A stretch of DNA of 16,876 nucleotides from Planctomycetota bacterium (GCA_020425915.1 JAGQQZ010000589.1:1-16876); one strand, 5' to 3'. Shown: positions 1 to 6,811, numbered from the stretch's first letter. The notes: a model not told the origin generated them from the sequence alone. Numbers and translations: made by a program.

Positions 1-1050
1 CAGCGGATACGAGAACCGCGTGTTCTCGGTGATCGAACCGTCCGTCAGGTCGAACTCCTGCGGATCGGTGTCCTCGATCCGCTTCCCGGGCAGCGGCGGC
101 ACGTTCTCGATCAGCGTGCCGGGCATCGACAGCGCCGCGGCGATGATCGGGTCGGAATCCTTGTCGATGTCGATCAGCTTCTCGTAGCAGCCGTCCTCGA
201 GGTTCGAAACGCCGTTGTCGGTCCAGGCGTGCTCGTCGTCGCCGATCAGCTTCCGGTTGGGATCCGCCGACAGCGTGGTCTTGCCGGTCCCCGACAGCCC
301 GAACAGGATCGCGCCATCCCCGCCCTCGCCGACGTTCGCCGAGCAGTGCATCGACATGCGCTGTTGCGTCGGGAGGATGTAGTTCATCACCGTGAACATC
401 CCCTTCTTGTTCACGCCGCAGTAGTCGGATCGGCCGGTGACGAGGAAGATGCGATTGCGCAGGTCCATGATGACCACGCGCTGCGAGCGGCTGCCGTCAC
501 GCTCGGGATCGCAGTGGAACGACGGGACGTTGAGCATCGTCCAGCGCTTCGAGTCCGCGTCCGCGACCCCGGGGATGTCCTTCGGGAACATGTTGTGCAC
601 GAACATCGCGTGCGTCGCGTACTCCCCGACGAATCGGTACGGCACCGCGTAGTCGGGGTCCGAACCACAGAAGACGTCCTGCACGTAGAGCGGCTGCTTG
701 CGATCGTTCAGGTGGGCGACGACGCGCGCGAGCAACCCCTCGTAGGCGGCGGGGTCGAACTTCTGCAGGTCGTTCTTCCACCAGATCGAGTCCTCGAACT
801 CGTCCCATGCCACCGCGAACGTGTCCTGCACCGGGCGCCCCGTGCAGCTCGGGTCGGTGTAGTAGACCAACGGTCCGTCGACCCCGAGCTTGGTCGGGTA
901 GGCCTTCTGCTCGTCGTCCGGCCCGTCCGCGCGGATGCGCCCGCGGTCGTGCGCGATCGCCTCGTGGAACAAGGTGGGCTTGTCGAGGTTGTGCTTGAAC
1001 TCGATTCCCTCGAGTCCGAGCAGGGACGAGAGCTGTGCTTGAAGAGTCAT
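1..1050 (-). CDS. pckA: ATP-dependent phosphoenolpyruvate carboxykinase, N-terminal 350 residues (runs off left edge)
   Basis: This cytosolic enzyme converts oxaloacetate plus ATP to phosphoenolpyruvate, CO2 and ADP, the entry step of gluconeogenesis. Reading the minus strand from the ATG at 1050-1048 gives an open frame to the window edge, so the gene is cut and lacks roughly the last third of a family usually about 530-540 residues long. The ATP-type signature is clear: Y-C-G-V-N-K-K-G-M-F (substrate and metal lysine region), then MHCSANVGEGGDG, then the kinase-1a loop GLSGTGKT at residues 251-258, followed by the kinase-2 type segment IGDDEHAWTDNG. The start is chosen because frame and homology begin there (MTLQAQLSSLLGLEGIEFKH). 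An oddity is the N-terminal substrate loop, which reads GRPVQDTFAV (arginine 72) where most relatives have GRSPKDKF/YIV. The family is certain; the functional effect of the altered loop is unknown. Confidence 0.96.
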   Translation of the reverse strand, partial: MTLQAQLSSLLGLEGIEFKHNLDKPTLFHEAIAHDRGRIRADGPDDEQKAYPTKLGVDGPLVYYTDPSCTGRPVQDTFAVAWDEFEDSIWWKNDLQKFDPAAYEGLLARVVAHLNDRKQPLYVQDVFCGSDPDYAVPYRFVGEYATHAMFVHNMFPKDIPGVADADSKRWTMLNVPSFHCDPERDGSRSQRVVIMDLRNRIFLVTGRSDYCGVNKKGMFTVMNYILPTQQRMSMHCSANVGEGGDGAILFGLSGTGKTTLSADPNRKLIGDDEHAWTDNGVSNLEDGCYEKLIDIDKDSDPIIAAALSMPGTLIENVPPLPGKRIEDTDPQEFDLTDGSITENTRFSYPL

Positions 1051-1222
1051 TTCACGTTGTCCGAGGGGAATACGGACAGGATCCAAGGGGAGCGGGCGGA
1101 CCAGGAAACAGCGCGAGGAGAGATCACGCAAGCCTTCCCGGCGATCCGGACCCGCCGGACCGCGCGGGAATCGGTCCTCCGCCCGGGAATTTCGATTCCG
1201 AGGTGGCTACGAAAGGGGGCCG
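1051..1222. other. Divergent intergenic region between pckA and the SEC-C gene
   Basis: These 172 bases should hold the promoters of both divergent genes. I see no convincing -35/-10 pair on either strand. Three short perfect inverted repeats are present: GTCCG/CGGAC near 1059-1077, TCCGG/CCGGA near 1145-1159, and GGAAT-TTCG-ATTCC at 1186-1199. The last could form a UUCG-capped hairpin just ahead of the SEC-C gene. None is long enough to call a specific regulatory site in DNA of this composition. Confidence 0.4.
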
Positions 1223-1720
1223 ATGACCGAGCGCAAGGTTCTGCTCGACGCCGCGGCGTTCCTCGACGCGGCCCGTTCCCACGTCCCCGGCCTGTCCCGG
1301 GACGAGGTCCGCACGATCACCCAACGTCTGCTCCGGGCCTGCTACCTCGACCTGGGGAAGGCGCCGCGCCTGCTCGACGACCAGGACCTGGGGATCGTGA
1401 TGACCGAGCATCTGCCGCGACGATTCGCCGCCAAGGATCCGCTCGCGGCCCGCGCGCGCGATGCGCTGGCCGAGTACTTCGAGTTCCTGTTCGAGCACGC
1501 GGTCGTGCCGCACGCGTTCGAGATCCGATCGTCGCTCGCCGATGGTATCGACGCGTTCGTCGCGGTCGTCCGATCCGGTCGAGCGCACGCCGACGGCCTC
1601 CCGCGAGGCGGCGGCGAGACGATCGAGCACCGCGCCGAGAAGACCGGCCGCAACGACCCGTGCCCGTGCGGCAGCGGCAAGAAGTTCAAGAAGTGCTGCA
1701 TGCAGCTCGGTCGCGGATGA
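1223..1720 (+). CDS. SEC-C zinc-motif protein of unknown role
   Basis: This is a 165-residue cytoplasmic protein. The C-terminal 20 or so residues form a textbook SEC-C motif, GRNDPCPCGSGKKFKKCC, with the zinc ligands at C147, C149, C158 and C159. In SecA this motif binds zinc and contacts SecB and the ribosome; in small stand-alone proteins the role is generally unknown. Residues 1-120 look alpha-helical and acidic-amphipathic (for example DALAEYFEFLFEH), and I do not recognise a named domain there. The ATG at 1223 is preceded by a purine-rich stretch (GAAAGGGGG, 1211-1219) that can serve as a ribosome binding site at short spacing. The gene is divergent from pckA and 164 bases ahead of the phosphoesterase gene, so it is probably monocistronic. 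The motif is secure; the function is not inferable from the neighbours. Confidence 0.9.
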   Translation: MTERKVLLDAAAFLDAARSHVPGLSRDEVRTITQRLLRACYLDLGKAPRLLDDQDLGIVMTEHLPRRFAAKDPLAARARDALAEYFEFLFEHAVVPHAFEIRSSLADGIDAFVAVVRSGRAHADGLPRGGGETIEHRAEKTGRNDPCPCGSGKKFKKCCMQLGRG

Positions 1721-1828
1721 TCCCCCGGCGAATGACAACACGTTCGTCCGGGTGACGGCCACGGCGGTCTCGTGGGTGAGCGCGCTCGGTGCGCCACCAT
1801 CGACGGTCTGCGGCACTAACCGCGGGCG

Positions 1829-1857
1829 TTGTCGGAGCGGGAGATCGCGGCGATACT
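1829..1857 (+). promoter_or_regulatory. Possible sigma70-like promoter for the phosphoesterase gene
   Basis: TTGTCG (1829-1834) and GATACT (1852-1857) each match 4 of 6 positions of the -35 and -10 consensus and are separated by exactly 17 bases. Transcription would start about 20 bases before the ATG at 1885. The match is modest and could be chance in a 164-base gap. No T-rich terminator follows the upstream SEC-C gene in that gap. Confidence 0.3.
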
Positions 1858-1884
1858 CGACGCGGACCGTCCGATGTGACGAAC

Positions 1885-3816
1885 ATGCGATCCTCTCTCC
1901 TGCAGTGCTCGGCGATCTTGTTGGTGGTTCCCGCCATCGGGCAGCGACCGACCGAGGACGCGCGCCGCTTCGTCGTCTGGGCCACGAGTTGCTCGCACAC
2001 GACGACCGATTCGAAACTGGCGTACTCGTCGATCGCGGGTCCGCTCGCGCAGTCGGAGGGACGTGATCCGAACGCACCGGCGTTCGACTGGGACATCTGG
2101 GTCGACGCGGGAGACTTCTCGGGCACCAACCGACCACCGGGCGAGACCGAGGGGCACGAGCTCACGTTCCAGTACCAGACGATGACCGAGCACCGACGCG
2201 AGCAGGTCTACCAGGTGCAGGGCAACCACGACGCGCCGTACTACGACCACGGGCCGGGGAGCTGGTTCCGCGAGTGGTGCGACCCGTTCGGCGAGAACAC
2301 CGCGGTGTCGGGTGTCGACGCGTCCCGCCGACCATTCCCGATCGAGGGGACGTGGGAGCGCTATCGCTTCGTCGCGGGAAACATCCTGTTCCTGATGCTC
2401 TCCGATCGGAACGACGCGCCGTTCCCGGTCGGGCGCGGGGACAGCAAGACCGGGTTGATGGGCGGCTTCCCCGCCGGCGCGGTGACTCGCGAGACGTTCG
2501 AGTGGTGGCGACGTCAGGTCCTCGACAACCAGGACAAGATCATCGTGACCGTGCACCATCACGTGTTGCGTGACACGACGACGGGATCGGGGGTCGACGA
2601 CGGCTGGGTGTACCACCCGGCCAAGGGCAGCTCGAGGGGCAGCTCGACCCTCTACTACATCATCGAGAACGACGATCCCGAGTCGTTCGAGTACACCGCG
2701 GATGCTCTTGCCTTCGAGTCGTTCCTCGACGAGTTCGAACGCGAGCACGGCCGCGGCGCGATCGACCTGTGGATCGGTGGCCACACGCACGTCCGCGGAC
2801 CCGACGACGACACGAGTGGGCGATCGATCTCCGAACGGCGGTGGGGCGTGCAGTTCCTGCAGGTCGCGGCACTGACACAGTTCCACGGCGGCTCGTGTCC
2901 GCTGAGTCGCGTCCTCGAGTTCCGGGGCGGCAGTTCGACGTTGCGGGCGAGGGTCTACCTGCACGAACCATGGCGCACCCACCCCGCCGGCTTCTACGAG
3001 CCGAGCACGGTCGACATCGAGTTGCGACACGAGTTCGCGTGTCCGCCACCGATCGAGCCGATGTCGCCGTTCCCCGAGGAGACGCGTCGACTCCGCGCGC
3101 AGCGATTGTTCGGCCGTGACTCGGCGATTCGGGGTGTCCCGAGCTTCGTCGACGCAGGGCCTTCGCCCGAGCTGTTCGGGCGTTGGGATGCGGAACGGGG
3201 AGGTCGGCTGCAACTCGTCGAGCAAGTCGTTGCCGACGGCGAGCGCGATGCGATCGCGAACAAGCCCGAGCTCGCCGAGGACGACGAACGGGGCACCGTG
3301 ATGCGATTCGACGGTTCGCGTCGTGTCCGGGTCGGACACCTCGACACGACGGAATGGACCGACCTCACCGTCGCCGTCTGGGTGAGGAACTCCGCGAGCG
3401 ACCTCCCGGTCATGCGCCTGATCAGCAAGGATCGCGTTTCGGAACCCGGATGTTTCGTGTTGCGACGGGATGGGGAGAGTTGGTCCTGGGCGGTGTTCGA
3501 TCGTGCGGCGACGAAGTGGCGGCGCGCGAAGTGGAGGCAGGAGAGCGGTAACAAAGACTGGCACCACATCGTCGGGGTCGCGGACTCCGAGCAGGGCGAG
3601 GTCGCGCTCTACTTCGATGGTGAGCGCGTCGCGACGACTCCTTGGAGCGCGGGAGTGCTCGACGACCTCGCGGGTTCCGAACTCGTGGTCGGTGCGGACT
3701 CCGCCGAGTTGCGGTTCACGCAGGCGTTCGTCGGCGACGTGGACGACGTCCGTCTCTACCCGAATTCGCTGTCCGACGAACAGGTCCGGGCGCTGTACGC
3801 GGAAACGCGTCGCTGA
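1885..3816 (+). CDS. Secreted calcineurin-like metallophosphoesterase with C-terminal LamG-like domain
   Basis: This 643-residue exported protein probably hydrolyses phosphate mono- or diesters outside the cytoplasm. The frame is open from 1789, but the ATG at 1885 is preferred because it begins a hydrophobic signal peptide (MRSSLLQCSAILLVVPAIGQ). The catalytic domain spans about residues 27-310 and carries the family motifs in order: AGD at 75-77, GNHD at 113-116, the histidine run HHH at 224-226, and GGHTH at 298-302. These are the usual two-metal ligands. The first motif, normally D-x-H, reads C36-S37-H38, so one expected metal ligand is a cysteine. From about residue 470 to the end (MRFDGSRRVRVG to VGDVDDVRLYPNSLSDEQV) lies a concanavalin/LamG-like jelly-roll module, probably for binding glycan or surface material. 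The gene sits directly before a PhoB-like regulator, which fits a phosphorus-scavenging role. The substrate is unknown. Confidence 0.88.
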   Translation: MRSSLLQCSAILLVVPAIGQRPTEDARRFVVWATSCSHTTTDSKLAYSSIAGPLAQSEGRDPNAPAFDWDIWVDAGDFSGTNRPPGETEGHELTFQYQTMTEHRREQVYQVQGNHDAPYYDHGPGSWFREWCDPFGENTAVSGVDASRRPFPIEGTWERYRFVAGNILFLMLSDRNDAPFPVGRGDSKTGLMGGFPAGAVTRETFEWWRRQVLDNQDKIIVTVHHHVLRDTTTGSGVDDGWVYHPAKGSSRGSSTLYYIIENDDPESFEYTADALAFESFLDEFEREHGRGAIDLWIGGHTHVRGPDDDTSGRSISERRWGVQFLQVAALTQFHGGSCPLSRVLEFRGGSSTLRARVYLHEPWRTHPAGFYEPSTVDIELRHEFACPPPIEPMSPFPEETRRLRAQRLFGRDSAIRGVPSFVDAGPSPELFGRWDAERGGRLQLVEQVVADGERDAIANKPELAEDDERGTVMRFDGSRRVRVGHLDTTEWTDLTVAVWVRNSASDLPVMRLISKDRVSEPGCFVLRRDGESWSWAVFDRAATKWRRAKWRQESGNKDWHHIVGVADSEQGEVALYFDGERVATTPWSAGVLDDLAGSELVVGADSAELRFTQAFVGDVDDVRLYPNSLSDEQVRALYAETRR

Positions 3817-3827
3817 GCCGACCTACG

Positions 3828-3844
3828 CGCCCCTGCAGGGGGCG
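3828..3844 (+). terminator. Short GC hairpin after the phosphoesterase gene
   Basis: A perfect 12-base palindrome, CCCCTGCAGGGG (3830-3841), lies 13 bases after the TGA. Its stem extends by a further GC/GC pair if one G (3842) is bulged. The position suits a transcript end, but no T-run follows, so it could equally be a chance GC palindrome or a weak factor-dependent stop. Confidence 0.3.
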
Positions 3845-3852
3845 GGTGACGA

Positions 3853-3870
3853 TTCACGAGATCTTCACCT
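3853..3870 (+). promoter_or_regulatory. Putative Pho-box-like direct repeat ahead of the response-regulator gene
   Basis: TTCAC occurs at 3853 and again at 3864, exactly 11 bases apart (units TTCACGAGATC and TTCACCTGCGG), 45-62 bases before the GTG start. PhoB/PhoP-type OmpR regulators bind tandem 11-bp direct repeats, and TTCAC-type cores are known for actinobacterial PhoP boxes. This could be an autoregulatory operator of the PhoB-like protein encoded just downstream. A clear -10 element is not visible, and the immediate downstream sequence instead forms an imperfect inverted repeat (TGCGG at 3870-3874, CCGCA at 3886-3890). Two short repeats are limited evidence. Confidence 0.38.
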
Positions 3871-3914
3871 GCGGCTGTTAAGAAACCGCACAGGTATCCG
3901 CGACGGTCCGCGCC

Positions 3915-4601
3915 GTGACACGACACACGGTCTTGATCATCGAGGACGACGCCGACATCCGGGAGATCGTCGAGTACAACCTGAAGCGGGAGGGCTACAA
4001 GGTCTTCACCGAGTCGCACGGTACCGACGGACTCGAGACGGCGCGGCGCACGGCTCCGGACCTGATCGTGCTCGATCTGATGTTGCCGGGCCTGAATGGC
4101 ATCGAGATATGCCATCGGGTCAAGTCCGATCCGCTGACCCGCGACACCGCGGTCATCATGGTCACGGCGAAGGGCGACGACAGCGACGTCGTCGCCGGTC
4201 TGTCCGCCGGCGCGGACGACTACGTCACGAAGCCGTTCGGACCGAAGGCACTCACGGCGCGCGTCGGTGCCGTGCTGCGGCGCAGCGGCCCGCGTGAGGG
4301 GTCGGGCCGGGGGCGCGTCGTCCACGGACCCGTGCTGATCGACACGATCCGCCACGACGCCAAGCTCGACGGGCAGCCGATGGAGCTGACGCCGACCGAG
4401 TTCCGACTGCTGTTCCTGCTGTTCTCGCACCCCGGACGCGTGTTCTCGCGCGCGCAGCTCCTCAGCCGCGCGATCGGCGAGTCGGCGTGCGTGCTCGACC
4501 GCAACATCGATGTGCACATCCGTGCACTGCGTCAGAAGCTCGGACCGCACCGCGGTCTGATCGAGACCGTGCGCGGCGTCGGATACCGCGCGCAGGCGTA
4601 G
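3915..4601 (+). CDS. phoB: PhoB-like OmpR-family response regulator
   Basis: This 228-residue two-component regulator starts at a GTG (3915) because the receiver domain begins at once (TRHTVLIIEDD); there is no good Shine-Dalgarno site. The receiver domain (about 5-123) has the acidic pair D11-D12, phosphoacceptor D54 (in IVLDLMLPG), T84 and K106. The winged-helix DNA-binding domain (about 135-228) contains ELTPTEFRLL, a probable recognition helix around DRNIDVHIRALRQKL (195-209), and the terminal hairpin ETVRGVGYRA. The wording is closest to PhoB (for example EYNLKREGY and TRDTAVIMVTA), the activator of phosphate-starvation genes, although other OmpR members cannot be excluded. No histidine kinase gene lies on either side within the window. 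It sits between a secreted phosphoesterase and a surface uptake-type system, and Pho-box-like repeats flank it. Confidence 0.88.
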   Translation: MTRHTVLIIEDDADIREIVEYNLKREGYKVFTESHGTDGLETARRTAPDLIVLDLMLPGLNGIEICHRVKSDPLTRDTAVIMVTAKGDDSDVVAGLSAGADDYVTKPFGPKALTARVGAVLRRSGPREGSGRGRVVHGPVLIDTIRHDAKLDGQPMELTPTEFRLLFLLFSHPGRVFSRAQLLSRAIGESACVLDRNIDVHIRALRQKLGPHRGLIETVRGVGYRAQA

Positions 4602-4653
4602 TCACACCTTCCTTCGCGCGACCGTTCGAATCTTCGATCGCCATGTTCCGAGC

Positions 4654-4696
4654 TTCGCATCGCCTTTCCTCGACCTTCACGAAGCGTCCCTAGGAT
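4654..4696 (+). promoter_or_regulatory. Putative activator-dependent promoter with three 11-bp-phased repeats, ahead of the beta-helix gene
   Basis: Three units beginning with C-T-T are spaced at exactly 11 bases: TTCGC at 4654, TTTCC at 4665 and TTCAC at 4676. They end about 8 bases before TAGGAT (4691-4696), a 4-of-6 match to the -10 consensus, with no recognisable -35 hexamer. Phased 11-bp repeats that replace the -35 element and lie about 10 bases upstream of the -10 are the layout of PhoB-activated promoters. The last unit shares the TTCACGA heptamer with the repeat upstream of the response-regulator gene. The predicted start of transcription, near 4703, leaves a leader of about 74 bases. 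The middle unit is degenerate, so this is a suggestion. Confidence 0.4.
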
Positions 4697-4710
4697 CCCG
4701 CGCCGTCGAA

Positions 4711-4728
4711 CGACCCAGGGAAGGGTCG
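4711..4728 (+). other. Stem-loop in the leader of the beta-helix gene
   Basis: CGACCC (4711-4716) and GGGTCG (4723-4728) pair perfectly around a 6-base loop. No T-run follows, and the structure lies downstream of the putative promoter, so it would be within the 5' untranslated region of the gene at 4777. It might stabilise the mRNA of what looks like a highly expressed gene. It might also mark the end of the response-regulator transcript. Confidence 0.3.
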
Positions 4729-4776
4729 GTCGGCCCACACGAATCACAACGACCTCCCAACAACAAAGACTGATCC

Positions 4777-6735
4777 ATGCTAACCAACACGATCTTGCGC
4801 GCGGCCGCCCTCGGAAGTGCCGTCGCCGCAGCCATGGGCACGGCCAACGCCCAGAAGATCAACGTCACGGCCGACATCACGGTGCCGACGACGTGGTTCT
4901 CCACCAACACCTATGACCTCCGCCGCGACATCGCGGTCCAGGCCGGCGCCACGCTGACGATCCAAGCGGGCACCGTCGTCTGCACCTCCGCGCCGGTCAC
5001 GAACCCGGTCGACCCCGAGTTCGGTCTCGACGAGAACCGTTCGCTGCGCGTCGAGCGCGGTGCGCAGATCTTCGTGAAGGGCCGTGCGGAAGCCCCGGTC
5101 ATCATGACCTCGGCCGCCGACGTCGCGACCTGGACGCCGGACGCCGGCCACCCGACCGGTGGCAACCCGAAGACCGGCACCTGGCGCGAAGCCGCCGACG
5201 AGTGGGGCAACCTCACCCTCATGGGTCGTGGCTTCATCTCGGAGAACGCCGAAGCCGGCAACGTCCCGACCTGCAACGCCAACAACGAAGCGCCGATGGA
5301 AGGCCTCGTCGAGTCGTTCCCCGGTGACCCGTCGGTCCGCTACGGCGGTGGCGACGACAACGACGACAGCGGCTCGATCAGCTACCTGTCGCTGCGCTAC
5401 GGCGGTCGCGTCGAGGACCCGAACGTCGAGCTCAACGGCCTCTCGCTCGGTGGCATCGGTCGCGAGACCGACATCCACCACGTCGAGATCATGAACAACC
5501 TCGACGACGGCGTCGAGATCTGGGGTGGCACGGTCAACCTCAAGTACATGAGCATCTGGAACATCGGTGACGACAGCCTCGACATCGACCAGGGCTGGCG
5601 CGGCACCCACCAGTTCGGCCTCATCGTCCAGGGCTACAGCATCGACACGAGCCAAGGTGGTGGCGTCGGTGACAACGCGATCGAGACCGACGGCGCCGAG
5701 GACTCCGACTGGCAGCCGGTCACGACCGGTCGTGTCTACAACTACACGGTCATCGGCCAGCCGATCGACGGCGACGGCCTCACGACCTGGCGCGACAACG
5801 CCCGCATCCAGTACCGCAACTGCATCTTCATGGATGGCGGCGAAGCGTTGGTCAAGTTCGACAACATCGACGGTGACGGCGCGCACGGCTACGGCTTCAA
5901 CGGCACGCTCTCGTGGCCCGCGACCTGGACGACGGCCTACAACGCCGTTCCCGCGCACGCGAACGATTGCCCGGTCGGCACCTACACGGCGCAGACCGAC
6001 GGCAACCTCGCCGAGATCCGCAACAGCGTGTTCTTCCGCAACCTCAACGGCTCGGCCTACACCGAAGCCGACGCGCGCGGCGTCCGCAACGCCGGCAACC
6101 TGAACGTCACGATCCCGGGCTTCGACGACGCCGACTCGCCGGTCTGCGCGCTGACCCGTGGTCCGCTCGTCAGCCGCGGTGGCAAGTCGATGCTGCCGGT
6201 CACGTTCCTGGACCCGCGTCCGAAGAACGAGGCCCTGACGAGCACCGAAGGTGCCGACTACGTCATCAACTGCTTCTCGGATGCCCGCTACCGCGGTGGC
6301 TTCATCCCGGAGCAGAGCTGGTTGCACTTCTGGACCGCGTCGGAAGCCTACGGCTTCACGCCGACGAGCCAGTTCGTCGACCTGGGCAAGGCCTGCCCGG
6401 GCACCAACGGCGACCTGCACTGCTCGGGCTCGGGTGATCAGAGCGTCCCGATGGGCGCGACGATCAAGCTGAGCAACGCGATCCCGGGCGCCGCCGCGTT
6501 CTTCGTCGGCACGTCGCTGCTCGAGGACGTCCTGCCGGGCTTCGAACTGTTCGGCTGCAAGATCGGTCCGCTGCCGATCTTCGGCCCGGCGATCCCGGTC
6601 GTCGCTGGCCAGGCCACGTGGACCTGGGGCAACCTGCCGTCGGGTGGCACCTACTACTACCAGTGGGGCCAGATCGATCCGGGTGCGCCGGCCGGCGTGA
6701 GCTTCTCCAACACGATCTGCGGTCGCGTGCCGTAG
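4777..6735 (+). CDS. Secreted right-handed beta-helix-type protein, probably highly expressed
   Basis: This 652-residue exported protein has a clear signal peptide with predicted cleavage after A25 (GTANA, then QK). Residues about 40-100 carry the 'GATLTIQAGTVV ... RVERGAQIFVKGRAEAPVIMTS' pattern typical of beta-helix surface proteins. The core has conserved blocks rich in glycine and aspartate: NLDDGVEIWGG (241-251) and GDDSLDIDQGWRG (264-276), known from a family of extracellular proteins in several Gram-negative phyla. From about residue 550 the sequence changes to a separate ~100-residue module (VPMGATIKLSNAIPGAA to SNTICGRVP) like those ending many planctomycete secreted proteins. There are ten cysteines, compatible with disulfides. 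Every arginine codon I checked is CGC or CGT, and GGG is not used, unlike neighbouring genes, which suggests strong expression. Biochemical role is unknown; the position ahead of a TonB receptor operon suggests a surface partner or substrate. Confidence 0.85.
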   Translation: MLTNTILRAAALGSAVAAAMGTANAQKINVTADITVPTTWFSTNTYDLRRDIAVQAGATLTIQAGTVVCTSAPVTNPVDPEFGLDENRSLRVERGAQIFVKGRAEAPVIMTSAADVATWTPDAGHPTGGNPKTGTWREAADEWGNLTLMGRGFISENAEAGNVPTCNANNEAPMEGLVESFPGDPSVRYGGGDDNDDSGSISYLSLRYGGRVEDPNVELNGLSLGGIGRETDIHHVEIMNNLDDGVEIWGGTVNLKYMSIWNIGDDSLDIDQGWRGTHQFGLIVQGYSIDTSQGGGVGDNAIETDGAEDSDWQPVTTGRVYNYTVIGQPIDGDGLTTWRDNARIQYRNCIFMDGGEALVKFDNIDGDGAHGYGFNGTLSWPATWTTAYNAVPAHANDCPVGTYTAQTDGNLAEIRNSVFFRNLNGSAYTEADARGVRNAGNLNVTIPGFDDADSPVCALTRGPLVSRGGKSMLPVTFLDPRPKNEALTSTEGADYVINCFSDARYRGGFIPEQSWLHFWTASEAYGFTPTSQFVDLGKACPGTNGDLHCSGSGDQSVPMGATIKLSNAIPGAAAFFVGTSLLEDVLPGFELFGCKIGPLPIFGPAIPVVAGQATWTWGNLPSGGTYYYQWGQIDPGAPAGVSFSNTICGRVP

Positions 6736-6758
6736 TCGCGAGGCTCGACCTCAACCAT

Positions 6759-6784
6759 CCGACGGCGGCTGCGGCCGCCGTCGG
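6759..6784 (+). terminator. Strong 11-bp hairpin between the beta-helix gene and the TonB operon
   Basis: CCGACGGCGGC (6759-6769) and GCCGCCGTCGG (6774-6784) are exact reverse complements around the loop TGCG. This gives a C(UNCG)G-type tetraloop, an exceptionally stable cap. It lies 23 bases after the TAG and 27 bases before the next ATG. No T-run follows, so complete Rho-independent termination is doubtful. A partial terminator or a 3'-end stabiliser that raises beta-helix mRNA above the downstream operon would fit the 76-base gap and the lack of an obvious separate promoter. Confidence 0.6.
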
Positions 6785-6811
6785 AAACCCGCAACACGAA
6801 CCCCGACGATC

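Noticed and set aside
1186..1199. Small UUCG-capped hairpin before the SEC-C gene
   Set aside because: A 5-bp stem is too short to call a regulator in this base composition; it is mentioned only in the intergenic entry.
229..1755. Plus-strand open frame of 508 codons over pckA and the SEC-C gene
   Set aside because: It is a frame shadow of pckA on the opposite strand and of the SEC-C gene in another frame. The pckA motifs on the minus strand are unmistakable.
1789..1884. Longer N-terminus for the phosphoesterase
   Set aside because: It would place 32 arginine-rich residues before a good signal peptide. The ATG at 1885 gives a normal exported protein.
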